Origin: Paractinoplanes brasiliensis
GTDB taxonomy: Bacteria > Actinomycetota > Actinomycetes > Mycobacteriales > Micromonosporaceae
Assembly (NCBI RefSeq): GCF_004362215.1
Contig: NZ_SNWR01000001.1
Span: 992,001 to 1,056,000 of the forward strand
Length of the DNA: 64,000 nucleotides
Reading direction: 5' to 3'
The notes under the pieces were generated by a model. It saw nothing but the letters and a program-made list of their open reading frames with translations, was not told where the DNA came from and did not search any database. Within the stretch, counting starts at the first letter, position 1. Each line of letters opens with the position of its first letter. This document shows positions 41,405 through 50,457 of the stretch, piece after piece. The position numbers and the translations under genes were made by a program.

Positions 41405-43375
41405 TCACTTCGTGAACGTGAAATACCGGTACGGGCCGTAGGTGCTGACGTTGGCCGTGTCGCCCGACTTGGCGTACAGGTAGGCGAAGCGCACCCGGTA
41501 ACGCACGCCGACCGAGTGGGTGCCCTTCAGCTCGTACGTGACCTTCCCGGCGCTGCTCAGCGGGTACCAGCCGGGGCCCCACACGATCCACTTGCCGTTG
41601 CGCAGCACGTCGATCTGCATGTACGCCTTGCGGCCCGGATACGCCGTCATGGTCGTGGTGAACAGCGGGTGCTTGGTCTTGCGGAAGTGGTACGTCGGCA
41701 CCGACCCGATCTTGGCCGTCTTGTAGTGCCGCGACACGGTGGTGGCGACGCTCGCCCGGGTCGCGACCGTGGACTTGACGGTCTTGGCGAGGGTCTTGTC
41801 GTCACCGCGGAAGATCGCCGACAGGGTCGTGTTGCGGGTGAGCTTGAGGCTCGCGGTCAGGCTGCCCTTCGCGTCCACGTTGGCCTTGCGCAGCAGACGG
41901 TTGGGCTGGTCGCCGCCGGACGGGTCGGCCCAGATCTCGACCGTGCGGCTGGAGCCGGTCGGCCCGAGCTTGGCGGTGAAGGTGACCGTCGTGCCCTGGT
42001 TGTAGGCGCTGCCGTTGCGGTCGAGGGTGAGCGTGGCCGCCTTCTTGGGCACGGCGACCAGCACCGACTCGGTGGCGGAGACCGCGCCGTACGTGTCGTC
42101 CCCGGAGAAACTGAGCGTGTAGGTGACCTTGCCGGGTGCCGCCTGCGAGTCCTGGAACTCGAACATCCCGTCCTCGGACACCGCCTCGGGGCCGACGCGA
42201 CGTCCCCCGGGCGTGGCGGCGTCGGATCGGGTAATCACCAGCGGCGAGCCGGCCGGGGCGGGACGGACGAAACCAGTGACCGAGTACGACTGGCCGGGCT
42301 GCACCTCGGCAGGAACGGACAGGTTGGCGCTGACCGTCTTGAGCGTGTTCAGGACCTGCAGCGAGAACCAGGGGCCGGGGTTCGAGGCCGCCGTGGACGA
42401 CTTCAGAGCGATGCCGAACAGGCGGCGACCACCGGGCTCCCAGGCGAGGCCGCTCCCGGCAATGCCGGTCAGGCTCAGCGGTTCGCCGTTCGGGTCCTGC
42501 AGGCGGAATTCCCGTACGGCCTCGGAAGTGCCAGGGGTGTGCATGCCCGCGCCGTCACGGGCCGGGAACGCGAGCGTGCCGTCCGTCCGCACGGCGACGG
42601 CGTTGCCCAAGCCGGTGCTGCGGTAGGTCTCGACCCGCGACAGGTCGGTCCCGGACAGCGCGAGAGTGCCCGAGGCGTCGGCCACAACGAGCCGGCTGCC
42701 GTCGGCGGTGAACGCCATGTCGATGTTGCGGGAGAGCTGGGTCGAGGCGAGCACGGTCGGTGGGGTCGTGGTGATGTCCAGCAGCTGGTAGACGCCCTGC
42801 AGGTACGTGTTGCCGGCCGCGACGATCACGTCGGGGCGGCCCGGGGTGGCGGCCAGCTGCGGGACGGTCGTCCACTGGGTGCCGCCCATCTGCTTCCCGG
42901 TCGTCACCACGGGTTCCGGGCCGGACAGGTCGAGCGAGCCGAGCCCGTCCTTGTCGCCGAACCAGAGCTTGCCACCGGCCTGGGCGAGCGTGGTGGGGTC
43001 GGTGCCGGTGTCGTACCGGGCGACCTCGGCCGAGCCGGCCGGGTCGAAGGCGACGACAGCCTTGCCGTCGGGCCAGGCGGCGTAGAGCCTGCTGCCGTCG
43101 TGGGAGAGCTCCAGGTCCGCCAGGCCCGGCAACCCTGCCTTGGTGGCCAGGACCTTGCCGTTGTAGTCGACGGTCACCAGCTGCCCGCCGGTAGGGTCGC
43201 TGAGGAAGATCCGCTTGTGCTTGCCGTCGACGGCGACGTCGCCGAAGCCGCGGATCGGCAACTCCATCGCGAAGTCGTCGGCGCTGGCCGACCCGGTGGC
43301 GAGCTGGAACGCGACGGCGGTGCCGGCGGCGACGACAGCAACGGACAGGGCGGCACGAACCGACCGCTTGAGCAT
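41405..43375 (-). CDS. secreted beta-propeller / Ig-repeat protein
   Basis: 656 residues from ATG 43375 with GGGGGAG upstream. The Sec signal peptide (LSVAVVAAGTAVAFQLATGS, then ASA) is followed by a seven-blade-type propeller of ~330 residues (ELPIRGFGDVAVDGKHKRIF; ELSHDGSRLYAAWPDG; FTADGSRLVVADASG). Two Ig-like domains follow (SANLSVPAEVQPGQSYSVTG; ATLTLDRNGSAYNQGTTVTF). A Tyr/Arg-rich C-terminal domain (~565-656) ends YGPYRYFTFTK. It is likely exported and surface-associated. Its function is unknown. Confidence 0.8.
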   Translation of the reverse strand: MLKRSVRAALSVAVVAAGTAVAFQLATGSASADDFAMELPIRGFGDVAVDGKHKRIFLSDPTGGQLVTVDYNGKVLATKAGLPGLADLELSHDGSRLYAAWPDGKAVVAFDPAGSAEVARYDTGTDPTTLAQAGGKLWFGDKDGLGSLDLSGPEPVVTTGKQMGGTQWTTVPQLAATPGRPDVIVAAGNTYLQGVYQLLDITTTPPTVLASTQLSRNIDMAFTADGSRLVVADASGTLALSGTDLSRVETYRSTGLGNAVAVRTDGTLAFPARDGAGMHTPGTSEAVREFRLQDPNGEPLSLTGIAGSGLAWEPGGRRLFGIALKSSTAASNPGPWFSLQVLNTLKTVSANLSVPAEVQPGQSYSVTGFVRPAPAGSPLVITRSDAATPGGRRVGPEAVSEDGMFEFQDSQAAPGKVTYTLSFSGDDTYGAVSATESVLVAVPKKAATLTLDRNGSAYNQGTTVTFTAKLGPTGSSRTVEIWADPSGGDQPNRLLRKANVDAKGSLTASLKLTRNTTLSAIFRGDDKTLAKTVKSTVATRASVATTVSRHYKTAKIGSVPTYHFRKTKHPLFTTTMTAYPGRKAYMQIDVLRNGKWIVWGPGWYPLSSAGKVTYELKGTHSVGVRYRVRFAYLYAKSGDTANVSTYGPYRYFTFTK

Positions 43376-43500
43376 TGACACTCCCCCATGAGACGCCCTG
43401 GCAGCGTACGCACGGGTAACCGAGAAGTTGATCATCCGATCGGCCGAGCCCCGAACCGGTCAGAGGGGTCGATACAGCCCCGAGGGTGCACGATGACGTG

Positions 43501-43709
43501 ATGGCGACGTTGCGATCGGTCAATGTGGGGCTGCCCCGGGATGTGCGCCGGCGGGGCCGGACGGTGCACACCGGCATCTGGAAGACGCCGGTCGAGGGCG
43601 CGCAACGGCGAGGAACGCCCGTTCCGGCGACCCGCTCGACCCACCCGCCGACGGCAACGTGCTGATCTGCTCAGCCAAGCCGGCGGGCGACGTGACGCTC
43701 GACCTCTAG
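43501..43709 (+). pseudogene. MOSC / ferredoxin-reductase protein with internal deletion
   Basis: From ATG 43501, ATLRSVNVGLPRDVRRRG then TVHTGIWKTPVEG is the start of a MOSC-domain (YiiM-type) protein. After ~33 codons the frame changes and the sequence jumps to GNVLICSAKPAGDVTLDL and stop (43707-43709), the conserved end of the 2Fe-2S domain of the same multidomain proteins, with one Cys of the CC pair already Ser. Roughly 500 codons of the middle are gone. It is a clear deletion relic. Confidence 0.65.
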
Positions 43710-43719
43710 GCTGGCCGGC

Positions 43720-44073
43720 ATGACCGTCGACCTGTTCGCAGGCATCCCCGTCAGCGACTACACCACCGCGGTGGCCTGGTACGAACAACTCCTCGGCGGC
43801 CCGCCGTCCTTCCTGCCCAACGACGTCGAGGCCGTGTGGGAGCTCGCCGAACACCGCTACCTGTTCATCGAGGTGCGCCCCGAACACGCCGGCCACGCCC
43901 TGCACACCATCTTCCTGAGCGACTACGACGACCGCCTCGTTGCCATCGCCGACCGCGGCCTGCACCCGGCCGTCACCGAGACCTACGACAACGGCGTCCG
44001 CAAGGCCACATTCCACGACCCCGACGGCAACGAGATAGGCCTGGGTGGCGCCCCGCTCGAGACGCCGAGCTAG
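43720..44073 (+). CDS. VOC (glyoxalase/bleomycin-resistance) family protein
   Basis: 117 residues: DLFAGIPVSDYTTAVAWYEQ, then LLGGPPSFLPNDVEAVWELA, then HDPDGNEIGLGG. This is the beta-alpha-beta-beta-beta pattern of single VOC domains, with the C-terminal metal-binding Glu (DPDGNEIG). The substrate is unknown. Confidence 0.85.
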   Translation: MTVDLFAGIPVSDYTTAVAWYEQLLGGPPSFLPNDVEAVWELAEHRYLFIEVRPEHAGHALHTIFLSDYDDRLVAIADRGLHPAVTETYDNGVRKATFHDPDGNEIGLGGAPLETPS

Positions 44074-44124
44074 CGGCCGACGGCCGACGCCCCGCTCGGG
44101 ACGCCGGCCAGAGATCGAACCAGG

Positions 44125-45336
44125 TCAGGAGGCCACAGTCGCGGCCGGAGCCGGGGCGGGAACGGCGGCGGCCGGGGCCTGGGCGCGGCGCCAGCGGTTG
44201 GCCACGGCGGGGGCCTTCTTTTCGACCGGGCGGCGGACGGCGGCCTCGCCGCGGTTGGGCAGGGAGAGGCGGAAGACCTTGGCCCAGGCCGAGGCGACCT
44301 GCTTGGGCAGCGGCCCGCTGGTGTAGGAGAGCCCGTACCGCTGGAACAGGTCCTGGATCTTGGGGGCGATCTCCTTGTAGCGGTTGCTCGGCATGTCCGG
44401 GAACAGGTGGTGCTCGATCTGGTGGGACAGGTTGCCGGTCATCAGGTGCATGGCCTTGCTGCCGCTGATGTTGGCCGAGCCGAGCATCTGCCGCAGGTAC
44501 CACTCGCCGCGGGTTTCGCCCTCGATGGAGGTCTTCTCGAACGTCTCGACGCCGTTGGGGAAGTGGCCGCACATGATGACCGAGTGGCTCCACAGGTTGC
44601 GGACCAGGTTGGCCGTGAAGTTGGCGGCGATGGTGTGCAGGAACGACGGGCCGGACAGCGCGGGGTGCACGATGTAGTCCTTGAGCACCTGCTTGCCGAT
44701 CTTGTTGCGCACCTTCTTGAGCGCGGCGCGGAATTTCGGATCCCGCCGGCTTTCCTTGCTCTTGAGGTTCTTGCCCAGTTCCAGGTCGTACGCGGCGATG
44801 CCGTACTCGAAGAAGCAGGCGTTGACGAAGTTGTAGAACGGCTGGCCCAGGTGCGCCGGGTGCCACTTCTGGTCCTCGTCGACGCGCATGATGCCGTACC
44901 CGAGGTCGTTGTCGCGGCCGATCACGTTCGTGTACGTGTGGTGCAGCTCGTTGTGCGAGTGCTTCCACTGCTCGGCCGGGGAGGCGTGGTCCCACTCCCA
45001 CTTCGTCGAGTGGATCTTCGGGTCGCGCATCCAGTCCCACTGGCCGTGCAGGATGTTGTGGCCGATCTCCATGTTCTCGAGGATCTTGGCCACGGACAGG
45101 CCCGCGGTGCCGACGAGCCACGCCGGCGGGAAGATCGAGAAGAGCAGCACCCCGCGGCTGCCCAGTTCGAGCCCGCGCTGCCAGGCGATCACCCGGCGGA
45201 TGTACGCGGCGTCGCGCTCACCGCGGCTGCCCATGACCTCGTCGCGGATGGCGTCGAGCTCGACGCCGATCTGCTCGATGTCCTCGGGGGTCAGGTGGGC
45301 GATCGGGCTGGACTTCTTGCGCTGAACAGTGGTCAT
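44125..45336 (-). CDS. acyl-CoA / fatty-acid desaturase (DesA3-like)
   Basis: 403 residues. Three histidine boxes of membrane desaturases are intact: GHNILHGQW, SHNELHHTYTN and HQIEHHLFPD. Hydrophobic segments at ~58-85 and around the second and third boxes. Length and spacing fit stearoyl-CoA-type delta-9 desaturases such as mycobacterial DesA3. It is the second gene of an operon behind the ferredoxin reductase (37-bp gap), its probable electron donor. It ends with a Pro/Ala tail. Confidence 0.9.
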   Translation of the reverse strand: MTTVQRKKSSPIAHLTPEDIEQIGVELDAIRDEVMGSRGERDAAYIRRVIAWQRGLELGSRGVLLFSIFPPAWLVGTAGLSVAKILENMEIGHNILHGQWDWMRDPKIHSTKWEWDHASPAEQWKHSHNELHHTYTNVIGRDNDLGYGIMRVDEDQKWHPAHLGQPFYNFVNACFFEYGIAAYDLELGKNLKSKESRRDPKFRAALKKVRNKIGKQVLKDYIVHPALSGPSFLHTIAANFTANLVRNLWSHSVIMCGHFPNGVETFEKTSIEGETRGEWYLRQMLGSANISGSKAMHLMTGNLSHQIEHHLFPDMPSNRYKEIAPKIQDLFQRYGLSYTSGPLPKQVASAWAKVFRLSLPNRGEAAVRRPVEKKAPAVANRWRRAQAPAAAVPAPAPAATVAS

Positions 45337-45373
45337 ACGGGTCCTTCTGAATGTCGAGAACAGGTGCCGGGAG

Positions 45374-46444
45374 CTAGGCGCCGATGGTGCACGGCCCGGC
45401 GGCGGCCGAGATGCAGGTCTGTACGGGAATGCTGTCGCCCGGTTCGGCGACGGTGAGCGAGCCGTCGCGCAGGTCGCGCACGGCCCCCTCGCGCAGCGGC
45501 AGCACGCAGCTGAAGCAGATGCCCATCCGGCAGCCCGAAGGCATCAGCACGCCGGCGCCCTCGCCGGAGTCGAGCAGCGGCTCGGAGCCGTCGGTCTCGA
45601 CGACCGTGCCGGACTGGGTGAAGGTGACGGTGCCACCCCCGCCGCTGCTGATCAGGACGGGACGGAACCGTTCGGTGCGCAGCCGGTCGGCGGCGCCGCT
45701 GTCGGCCCAGTGGGTCTCGAGGTCGTCGAGCATGTCGTTGGGGCCGCAGGCCCAGGTGCGCCGGTCGAACAGGTCGGGCACGAGCTCCTCGACGTCGGCG
45801 GGCTTGAGCCGGCCGTCGGCGCGGGTGTGCCGTTCGATCAGGCGGATGCGGCCCGCGGCGGCCAGCGCGCGCAGCTCCGAGCCGAAGACCACGGCGTCGG
45901 GCGTGCCGGCGGAGTGCACCACGACGACGTCGGTGAGCTCGTGCAACGCGCTGCGCAGCATGCCCATGACGGGGGTGATGCCGCTGCCCGCGGTGACGAA
46001 CAGCGCCTTGGCCGGGCGGGGCTCGTCGAGCAGGAACTCGCCGGTCGGCGGGTCGAGGTGCACGATCGTCCCGCGGCGGGCCCGGCGCACCAGGTGGGTG
46101 CTGACCGCGCCGCCGGCCACCTCGTTGACGGTGATCGTGACGCGCCCGTCGGGGCGGCCGGGCGGGCTGGTGATCGAGTAGGAACGCCACAGCCGTACGC
46201 CGTCGATGTCCACGCCGACGCGGACGTACTGGCCGGGCCGGTGCGCGCGCCAGCCGCGGCCGGGCCGGAGCACGAGGGTGACGCTGCGGTCGGTCTCCGG
46301 GCGAACCGCGTCGATCTTGGCCCGGAGGATCTGGGGATTGCGCAGCGGAGCGATCACGTCGAGATAGTCGGCAGGCACCACCGGGGTCGTGATCAGTTCG
46401 ACCACGCGCCAGGCGCCGCTCCGGAGGTTGCGTATAACAGCCAC
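45374..46444 (-). CDS. FAD/2Fe-2S ferredoxin reductase for the desaturase
   Basis: 356 residues from GTG 46444. FAD-binding segment RLWRSYSITSPPGRPDG, NAD-binding ALFVTAGSGITPVMGML and ACGPNDMLDDLE, then a plant-type 2Fe-2S domain at the C-terminus with cysteines in SGCRMGICFSCVLPL and VQTCISAAAG. The domain order matches Rv3230c, which passes electrons to DesA3. Encoded directly upstream of the desaturase. Confidence 0.9.
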   Translation of the reverse strand: MAVIRNLRSGAWRVVELITTPVVPADYLDVIAPLRNPQILRAKIDAVRPETDRSVTLVLRPGRGWRAHRPGQYVRVGVDIDGVRLWRSYSITSPPGRPDGRVTITVNEVAGGAVSTHLVRRARRGTIVHLDPPTGEFLLDEPRPAKALFVTAGSGITPVMGMLRSALHELTDVVVVHSAGTPDAVVFGSELRALAAAGRIRLIERHTRADGRLKPADVEELVPDLFDRRTWACGPNDMLDDLETHWADSGAADRLRTERFRPVLISSGGGGTVTFTQSGTVVETDGSEPLLDSGEGAGVLMPSGCRMGICFSCVLPLREGAVRDLRDGSLTVAEPGDSIPVQTCISAAAGPCTIGA

Positions 46445-46464
46445 GTAACAAGCTTCCTGCGTCG

Positions 46465-46502
46465 GGGGAGTAAATTCCTGACCAGGCGAAGTGAATTACC
46501 CC
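46465..46502. promoter_or_regulatory. inverted repeat between reductase and PucR genes
   Basis: GGGGAGTAAATTC (46465-46477) and GAATTACCCC (46493-46502) form an imperfect inverted repeat in the 87-bp divergent region. It is a candidate binding site for the PucR-family protein. Confidence 0.5.
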
Positions 46503-46531
46503 GTCCTATTTGTTCGTGAGGTACAACGAGC

Positions 46532-47728
46532 ATGTCTGAAACGCTGCCGGACGTCCGGACCTTTCGCTTGTCACCCGCAGTGGTGATGCCCCTTCGGGAG
46601 AGGCTGCCGCACGTCGCCACGCAGACCATCGACGCCATCATGGCCGAGGTCCCCGCGTACCGGGAGGCTTTCTCCGGCGATCTGGGCGTCAAGATCGAGC
46701 GCGCGGTGCGGGCCGCGCTCGGCACCTTCCTCGGACTGGTTTCCCGAGGCCACGGCCCCGACCCCCAGTCTCCCCTGGCCCCGGCGCTGGAGGCGGCATA
46801 TGCGCTGGGACGCGGCGAGGCCCGCAACGGCCGCAGCCTCGACGCGCTGCTGGCGGCGTACCGGGTGGGCGCCCGCGTCGCCTGGCACGAGCTGGCCGCG
46901 ATCAGCGTGAGCGGCGGGCAGCCGGCGGCCACCATCGCCCACTTCGCCGAGCTGGTCTTCGCCTACATCGACGACCTGTCCGCGGCGAGCGTGGCCGGGC
47001 ACGCCGACGAGCTCGCCTCCACCGGCCGGGCCCGCGCCCGCCACCTGGAACGGCTCGCCCGTGCCCTGCTCGCCGGCGAGAACGAGCACAAGCTGACCGA
47101 GGCCGCCCAGCGCGCCGACTGGTCACCGCCCCGCACGCTGACCGCCGTGCTCGTGCCCGAACACGCCAGCCGCGCCACCCTCAACCTGCTCGACCGGCGC
47201 ACCCTGCAGCTCAACGAGGCCGGCCCCGGAGCGCCGGAACGCTCGGTGCTGCTGGTCCCCGACGCCGACGGCAGCCGCCGCGACGCCCTGCTGGGCCTGC
47301 TGCGCGGCCAGAGCGTCGTGGTCGGCCCCGCCCGCCCGTGGTCGCAGGTCAAGGCCTCGTACGATCGGACCGTCCGCGTACTGGGCATCGCCCGGCTGTC
47401 GTCGGGGCGCGGAGTCGTCGACACCGAGCAGCACCTGGCCGAACTGGTGCTGACCGCCGACCCGCAGGCGCTGGCCGACCTGCGCGCCCGCATGCTGGCC
47501 CCGATCGGCGACACCTCCGACGCCTCGGCCGCCAAACTGGTCGAGACGCTGCGCAGCTGGCTGCGGCACCAGGGCCGCCGCGAGGCGGTGGCCGCCGAGC
47601 TGTTCATCCACCCCCAGACGGTCCGCTACCGCATGACCCAGCTGCGCGAGCTCTACGGCGACAAACTCCGCGACCCGTCCTGGACGACCTCGCTGATCAT
47701 CGCCCTCTCCGCCCCCGACCCGGCCTGA
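46532..47728 (+). CDS. PucR-family transcriptional regulator
   Basis: 398 residues. The N-terminal ~180 residues are helical (SLDALLAAYRVGARVAWHEL), a GGDEF-like linker follows, and the C-terminal PucR helix-turn-helix is clear: LVETLRSWLRHQGRREAVAA, ELFIHPQTVRYRMTQLRELY. It is divergent from the ferredoxin reductase/desaturase operon and very likely controls it, in response to fatty acids or membrane state. The ligand is not known. Confidence 0.9.
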   Translation: MSETLPDVRTFRLSPAVVMPLRERLPHVATQTIDAIMAEVPAYREAFSGDLGVKIERAVRAALGTFLGLVSRGHGPDPQSPLAPALEAAYALGRGEARNGRSLDALLAAYRVGARVAWHELAAISVSGGQPAATIAHFAELVFAYIDDLSAASVAGHADELASTGRARARHLERLARALLAGENEHKLTEAAQRADWSPPRTLTAVLVPEHASRATLNLLDRRTLQLNEAGPGAPERSVLLVPDADGSRRDALLGLLRGQSVVVGPARPWSQVKASYDRTVRVLGIARLSSGRGVVDTEQHLAELVLTADPQALADLRARMLAPIGDTSDASAAKLVETLRSWLRHQGRREAVAAELFIHPQTVRYRMTQLRELYGDKLRDPSWTTSLIIALSAPDPA

Positions 47729-47729
47729 C

Positions 47730-47875
47730 CTCAGCATCCGAGGGAACGAGGCGGCCCTGAGCCGACCGCAGCGTCCGGCGGGACGAGCCTGGGCCGGCCT
47801 CAGCGTCCGGCGGGTGGGGCCGGCCCTGGGCTGACCTCAGCGGGCCGGCGGACAGACCGGGTCCGGCTCAGCGGA
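47730..47875. repeat. short GC-rich intergenic repeats
   Basis: CAGCGTCCGGCGGG occurs twice and related CCTCAGCG/GGCCGGC blocks recur between the PucR gene and the next gene. No coding frame is present. Confidence 0.5.
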
Positions 47876-47876
47876 T

Positions 47877-48140
47877 CTACTCGGCGGTTGCGGCGAACGC
47901 TTCCTGCTCGGCGGACTCGGCGGACTCCGCCTCGTGCAGCGGCGAGCTGGTGAGCAGTTCGACCTCCCAGCCCTCGGCAGGCTCCTCGCCCTCCTCGCTC
48001 GCCTCGAGATAACTCCGCACCCGTACGCCGAGACCCAGCTGGGCCGCCGCCCGCAGGTGCTCGGTCACGTCGTCGATGCTGCTCAGGTAATGCGTGGCAA
48101 TGAGTTCGGGCTGCACGGCGTTCTCGTCAAGATCAGTCAC
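47877..48140 (-). CDS. small acidic hypothetical protein
   Basis: 87 residues from GTG 48140. ELIATHYLSSIDDVTEHLRA and LGLGVRVRSYLEASEEGEE give a single alpha/beta core, and the C-terminus is strongly acidic (HEAESAESAEQEAFAATAE). The family is not recognised. The start is chosen because the longer frame upstream is Arg/Gly-rich and not coding-like. Confidence 0.55.
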   Translation of the reverse strand: MTDLDENAVQPELIATHYLSSIDDVTEHLRAAAQLGLGVRVRSYLEASEEGEEPAEGWEVELLTSSPLHEAESAESAEQEAFAATAE

Positions 48141-48236
48141 CGCCCCAGGGTAAGGGCAGCCGCCCGCCCCGGCAGCGTTCGCCCTGTGCGACGGGCTCCC
48201 CGGCCACACGTCGGCGCGGCGTACGGGGAAGGTCTG

Positions 48237-49028
48237 TCAGATGTCGAGGATCAGCGGGCGGTGGTCGGAGACCTCGGGGGTGGGCGGGATCTCGAAGTGC
48301 TTGACCGCCGACGGGTCGGAGATCAACAGATAACTCGCATGCCGTACGGGTTTGGGGTAGCTCGAGGTGCGGGTGTCGGACGTGCCGACCAGGTCGGTCA
48401 GGCCCGCCTCGGCCAGGATCGTGAACGTCTCGCTGGTGGGCAGCAGGTTGAGGTCGCCGCACAGGACGGTCAGGTCGCCGGGGCGGGCGATGCGCCGGGT
48501 CAGCTCGGCCAGTCTGCGAGCCTGCTCCCGCCGTACGGGGGAATCGCCTTTGCCCTGTGAGTCGCGCAGGCCGTGCGCCTGGACGACGCAGAGCGCGCGA
48601 CCCGTGGCGGGGTCGGCAACCCGGACGGCGAGCGCGTTGCGGGGGCGGTGGGTCGAGGGCCACTGCTCGTGGGCGGTGAACTGCCCGTGCACGTACTCCG
48701 AATCGACGCCGACGACGGGCAGGCGCTCGGCCACCAGGGTCGCCACGCCGAAGTCCTGCCGGTGCGCCTCGCCGTCGACGTGGACCGGGCCGGAGTCGCT
48801 GACCAGGAAGAACGGCTGGTGGCGGGGCAGGGCCGCGCGGACGTCGTGGAACAGGTCGGCGCGTTGCGGGAGCGCGCGCTCGGCGTCGGAGAAATGGGTC
48901 CAGCCGGTCCGGCCGGGGGTGCGGGTCACCTCCTGCAGGCACAGCACGTCGGCCCCCGCTTCCGGCAGCCACGCGATCAGGTCGTCGTACCGGGCCCCGC
49001 CCCAGGCGTTCACGCTGACGATTCGCAC
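48237..49028 (-). CDS. endonuclease/exonuclease/phosphatase-family protein
   Basis: 263 residues from GTG 49028. EEP motifs in order: IVSVNAWGG (Asn), DVLCLQEV (catalytic Glu), VVQAHGLRD, LTVLCGDLNLLPTSETF (GDLN) and the closing EVSDHRPLIL (SDH). Metal-dependent phosphodiesterases of this fold act on nucleic acids or phosphoesters; the substrate is unknown. It precedes the DNA ligase gene on the same strand side, but the two are separate units. Confidence 0.85.
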   Translation of the reverse strand: MRIVSVNAWGGARYDDLIAWLPEAGADVLCLQEVTRTPGRTGWTHFSDAERALPQRADLFHDVRAALPRHQPFFLVSDSGPVHVDGEAHRQDFGVATLVAERLPVVGVDSEYVHGQFTAHEQWPSTHRPRNALAVRVADPATGRALCVVQAHGLRDSQGKGDSPVRREQARRLAELTRRIARPGDLTVLCGDLNLLPTSETFTILAEAGLTDLVGTSDTRTSSYPKPVRHASYLLISDPSAVKHFEIPPTPEVSDHRPLILDI

Positions 49029-49121
49029 GGCGAGCCACCCTACGCGCGCCCGGCGGAGATGGCCGCCGCTTTTCCCCCGGCCACGGCGACGCCACGCCCG
49101 GCTGATCAACGCCACACCCGG

Positions 49122-50321
49122 CTATGCGACGCCGTGCTTCTCGCGGCCGGTCACCCGGACGTCGACGAGGTCGGCCAGGTGCACGCCGGCCTCCTCCAGC
49201 AGGCGCTCGACGGTGGCGATGACCAGGCCGTCGACGATGTTGTCGCCGTGGATGAGGCGGAAGAAGTCCTGCCGGCCGCGGCGGACGGCCTCGACCCGCC
49301 ACCGGCCGTCCGGGGTCTGCATCGCGCCGATCACCCGCCCCTGGCTCGGCGGCGGCACGGGCTCGGGGGCGCGGCGGATCGAACCCGGCGAGCGGTCGGT
49401 GCGCAGCCCGCGCCACGACGGGTGCCGCAGGCGGTTGTCGGGCGTCCAGTTGCGGAAGGCGACCTCGCCGATCAGGGCGGGCTCGACCCAATGGGCGTGG
49501 CGGGCGTACTCGCGGGGCACGCCCTCGACCGGCGGTGTGGTGCGGGCCAGCGCGGCCAGTTCGGTCTGCAGGTGGCGCAGGGCGCTGTCGGTGAAGCCGG
49601 TGCCGACGTGCCCGGCGAAGACGAGCTTGTCGCGTTCGTCGTGCACGGCCAGCAGCAGCGAGCCGATCGTGCCGTTGCGGCGGCCGGCTCCGGGCTTCCA
49701 GCCGATGACCAGCACCTCCTGCGTCTTGACCAGCGGCACCTTGGTCCAGTCGGCGGAGCGTTTCCCGGGCCGGTACGGCGAGTCGAGCCGCTTGGCGACC
49801 ACGCCTTCGAGCCCGGCCAGCTCGGCCGCGCGCAGCACCGTGCGGCCGTCGACCTCGGCGAAGCAGGCCGGGACGCGGACGTGCTCGCCGACCAGCCCGA
49901 GTTCGCTGAGGCGGTCACGCCGGGTCACGTACGGCCGGGAAGTGAGGTCCTCGCCGTCGAGGGCGAGCAGGTCGAAGATGTAGTAGAGCACCGGGACCGC
50001 GCTGACCAGGGCCGGGCTGGGCGGGGAGACGTGCATGCGCTGCTGCAGCAGGGCGAACGAGGGCCGTTCGTTCTCCAGCGCCACGATCTCGCCGTCGAGG
50101 ACCGCCTCGCGCCCCCGCAGCAGATCGGGCAGCTCCCCCAGCTCCGGATAGCCGGCCGTGATGTCGTTGCGGTTGCGCGAGCGGGCCTCGACCCGGCCGC
50201 CACCGACCGTGGTGATCGCGCGGACGCCGTCGTACTTGAACTCGAACGCCCACCCGGGACCGGCCGGCAACGTGCCGGCGGCCGCGAGCATCGGCGCTGA
50301 GTTCACCACTCCAGTGATCAC
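49122..50321 (-). CDS. ATP-dependent DNA ligase (LigD ligase-domain type)
   Basis: 399 residues from GTG 50321. The adenylation lysine lies in FEFKYDGVRA (K29), followed by VLDGEIVALE, YIFDLLALDG, EGVVAKRLDSPYRPGKRS and WTKVP, the standard nucleotidyltransferase motifs. An OB-fold follows (FAGHVGTGFTDSALRHLQTE, PALIGEVAFRNWTPDNRLRH). The final ~85 residues (GRVIGAMQTPDGRWRVEAVR onwards) are an extra domain not usual in stand-alone ligases. Ligases of this class seal breaks in non-homologous end joining. No Ku gene is seen here. Confidence 0.9.
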   Translation of the reverse strand: MITGVVNSAPMLAAAGTLPAGPGWAFEFKYDGVRAITTVGGGRVEARSRNRNDITAGYPELGELPDLLRGREAVLDGEIVALENERPSFALLQQRMHVSPPSPALVSAVPVLYYIFDLLALDGEDLTSRPYVTRRDRLSELGLVGEHVRVPACFAEVDGRTVLRAAELAGLEGVVAKRLDSPYRPGKRSADWTKVPLVKTQEVLVIGWKPGAGRRNGTIGSLLLAVHDERDKLVFAGHVGTGFTDSALRHLQTELAALARTTPPVEGVPREYARHAHWVEPALIGEVAFRNWTPDNRLRHPSWRGLRTDRSPGSIRRAPEPVPPPSQGRVIGAMQTPDGRWRVEAVRRGRQDFFRLIHGDNIVDGLVIATVERLLEEAGVHLADLVDVRVTGREKHGVA

Positions 50322-50363
50322 GACTCACGGCCCCGCGGCAACCGGTACGCGGAAAGATCACCT

Positions 50364-50381
50364 AACTACATCGGTGTAGTT
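50364..50381. promoter_or_regulatory. palindrome upstream of ligase and lipoprotein genes
   Basis: AACTACATCGGTGTAGTT has perfect 7-bp arms (AACTACA/TGTAGTT). It lies between the divergent ligase (start 50321) and lipoprotein (start 50458) genes and could be an operator. Confidence 0.5.
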
Positions 50382-50457
50382 TCCGCTGCTCAGGCACCCG
50401 CCCTGCCGATTTGGGCGGGAAGCCTACCCTGGGTTCTCACCAACGAAACGGGGATCA

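Noticed and set aside
41516..43378. Long plus-strand frame opposite the beta-propeller gene
   Set aside because: No signal peptide or domain, and the minus strand has a signal peptide, ribosome site and repeated propeller motifs.
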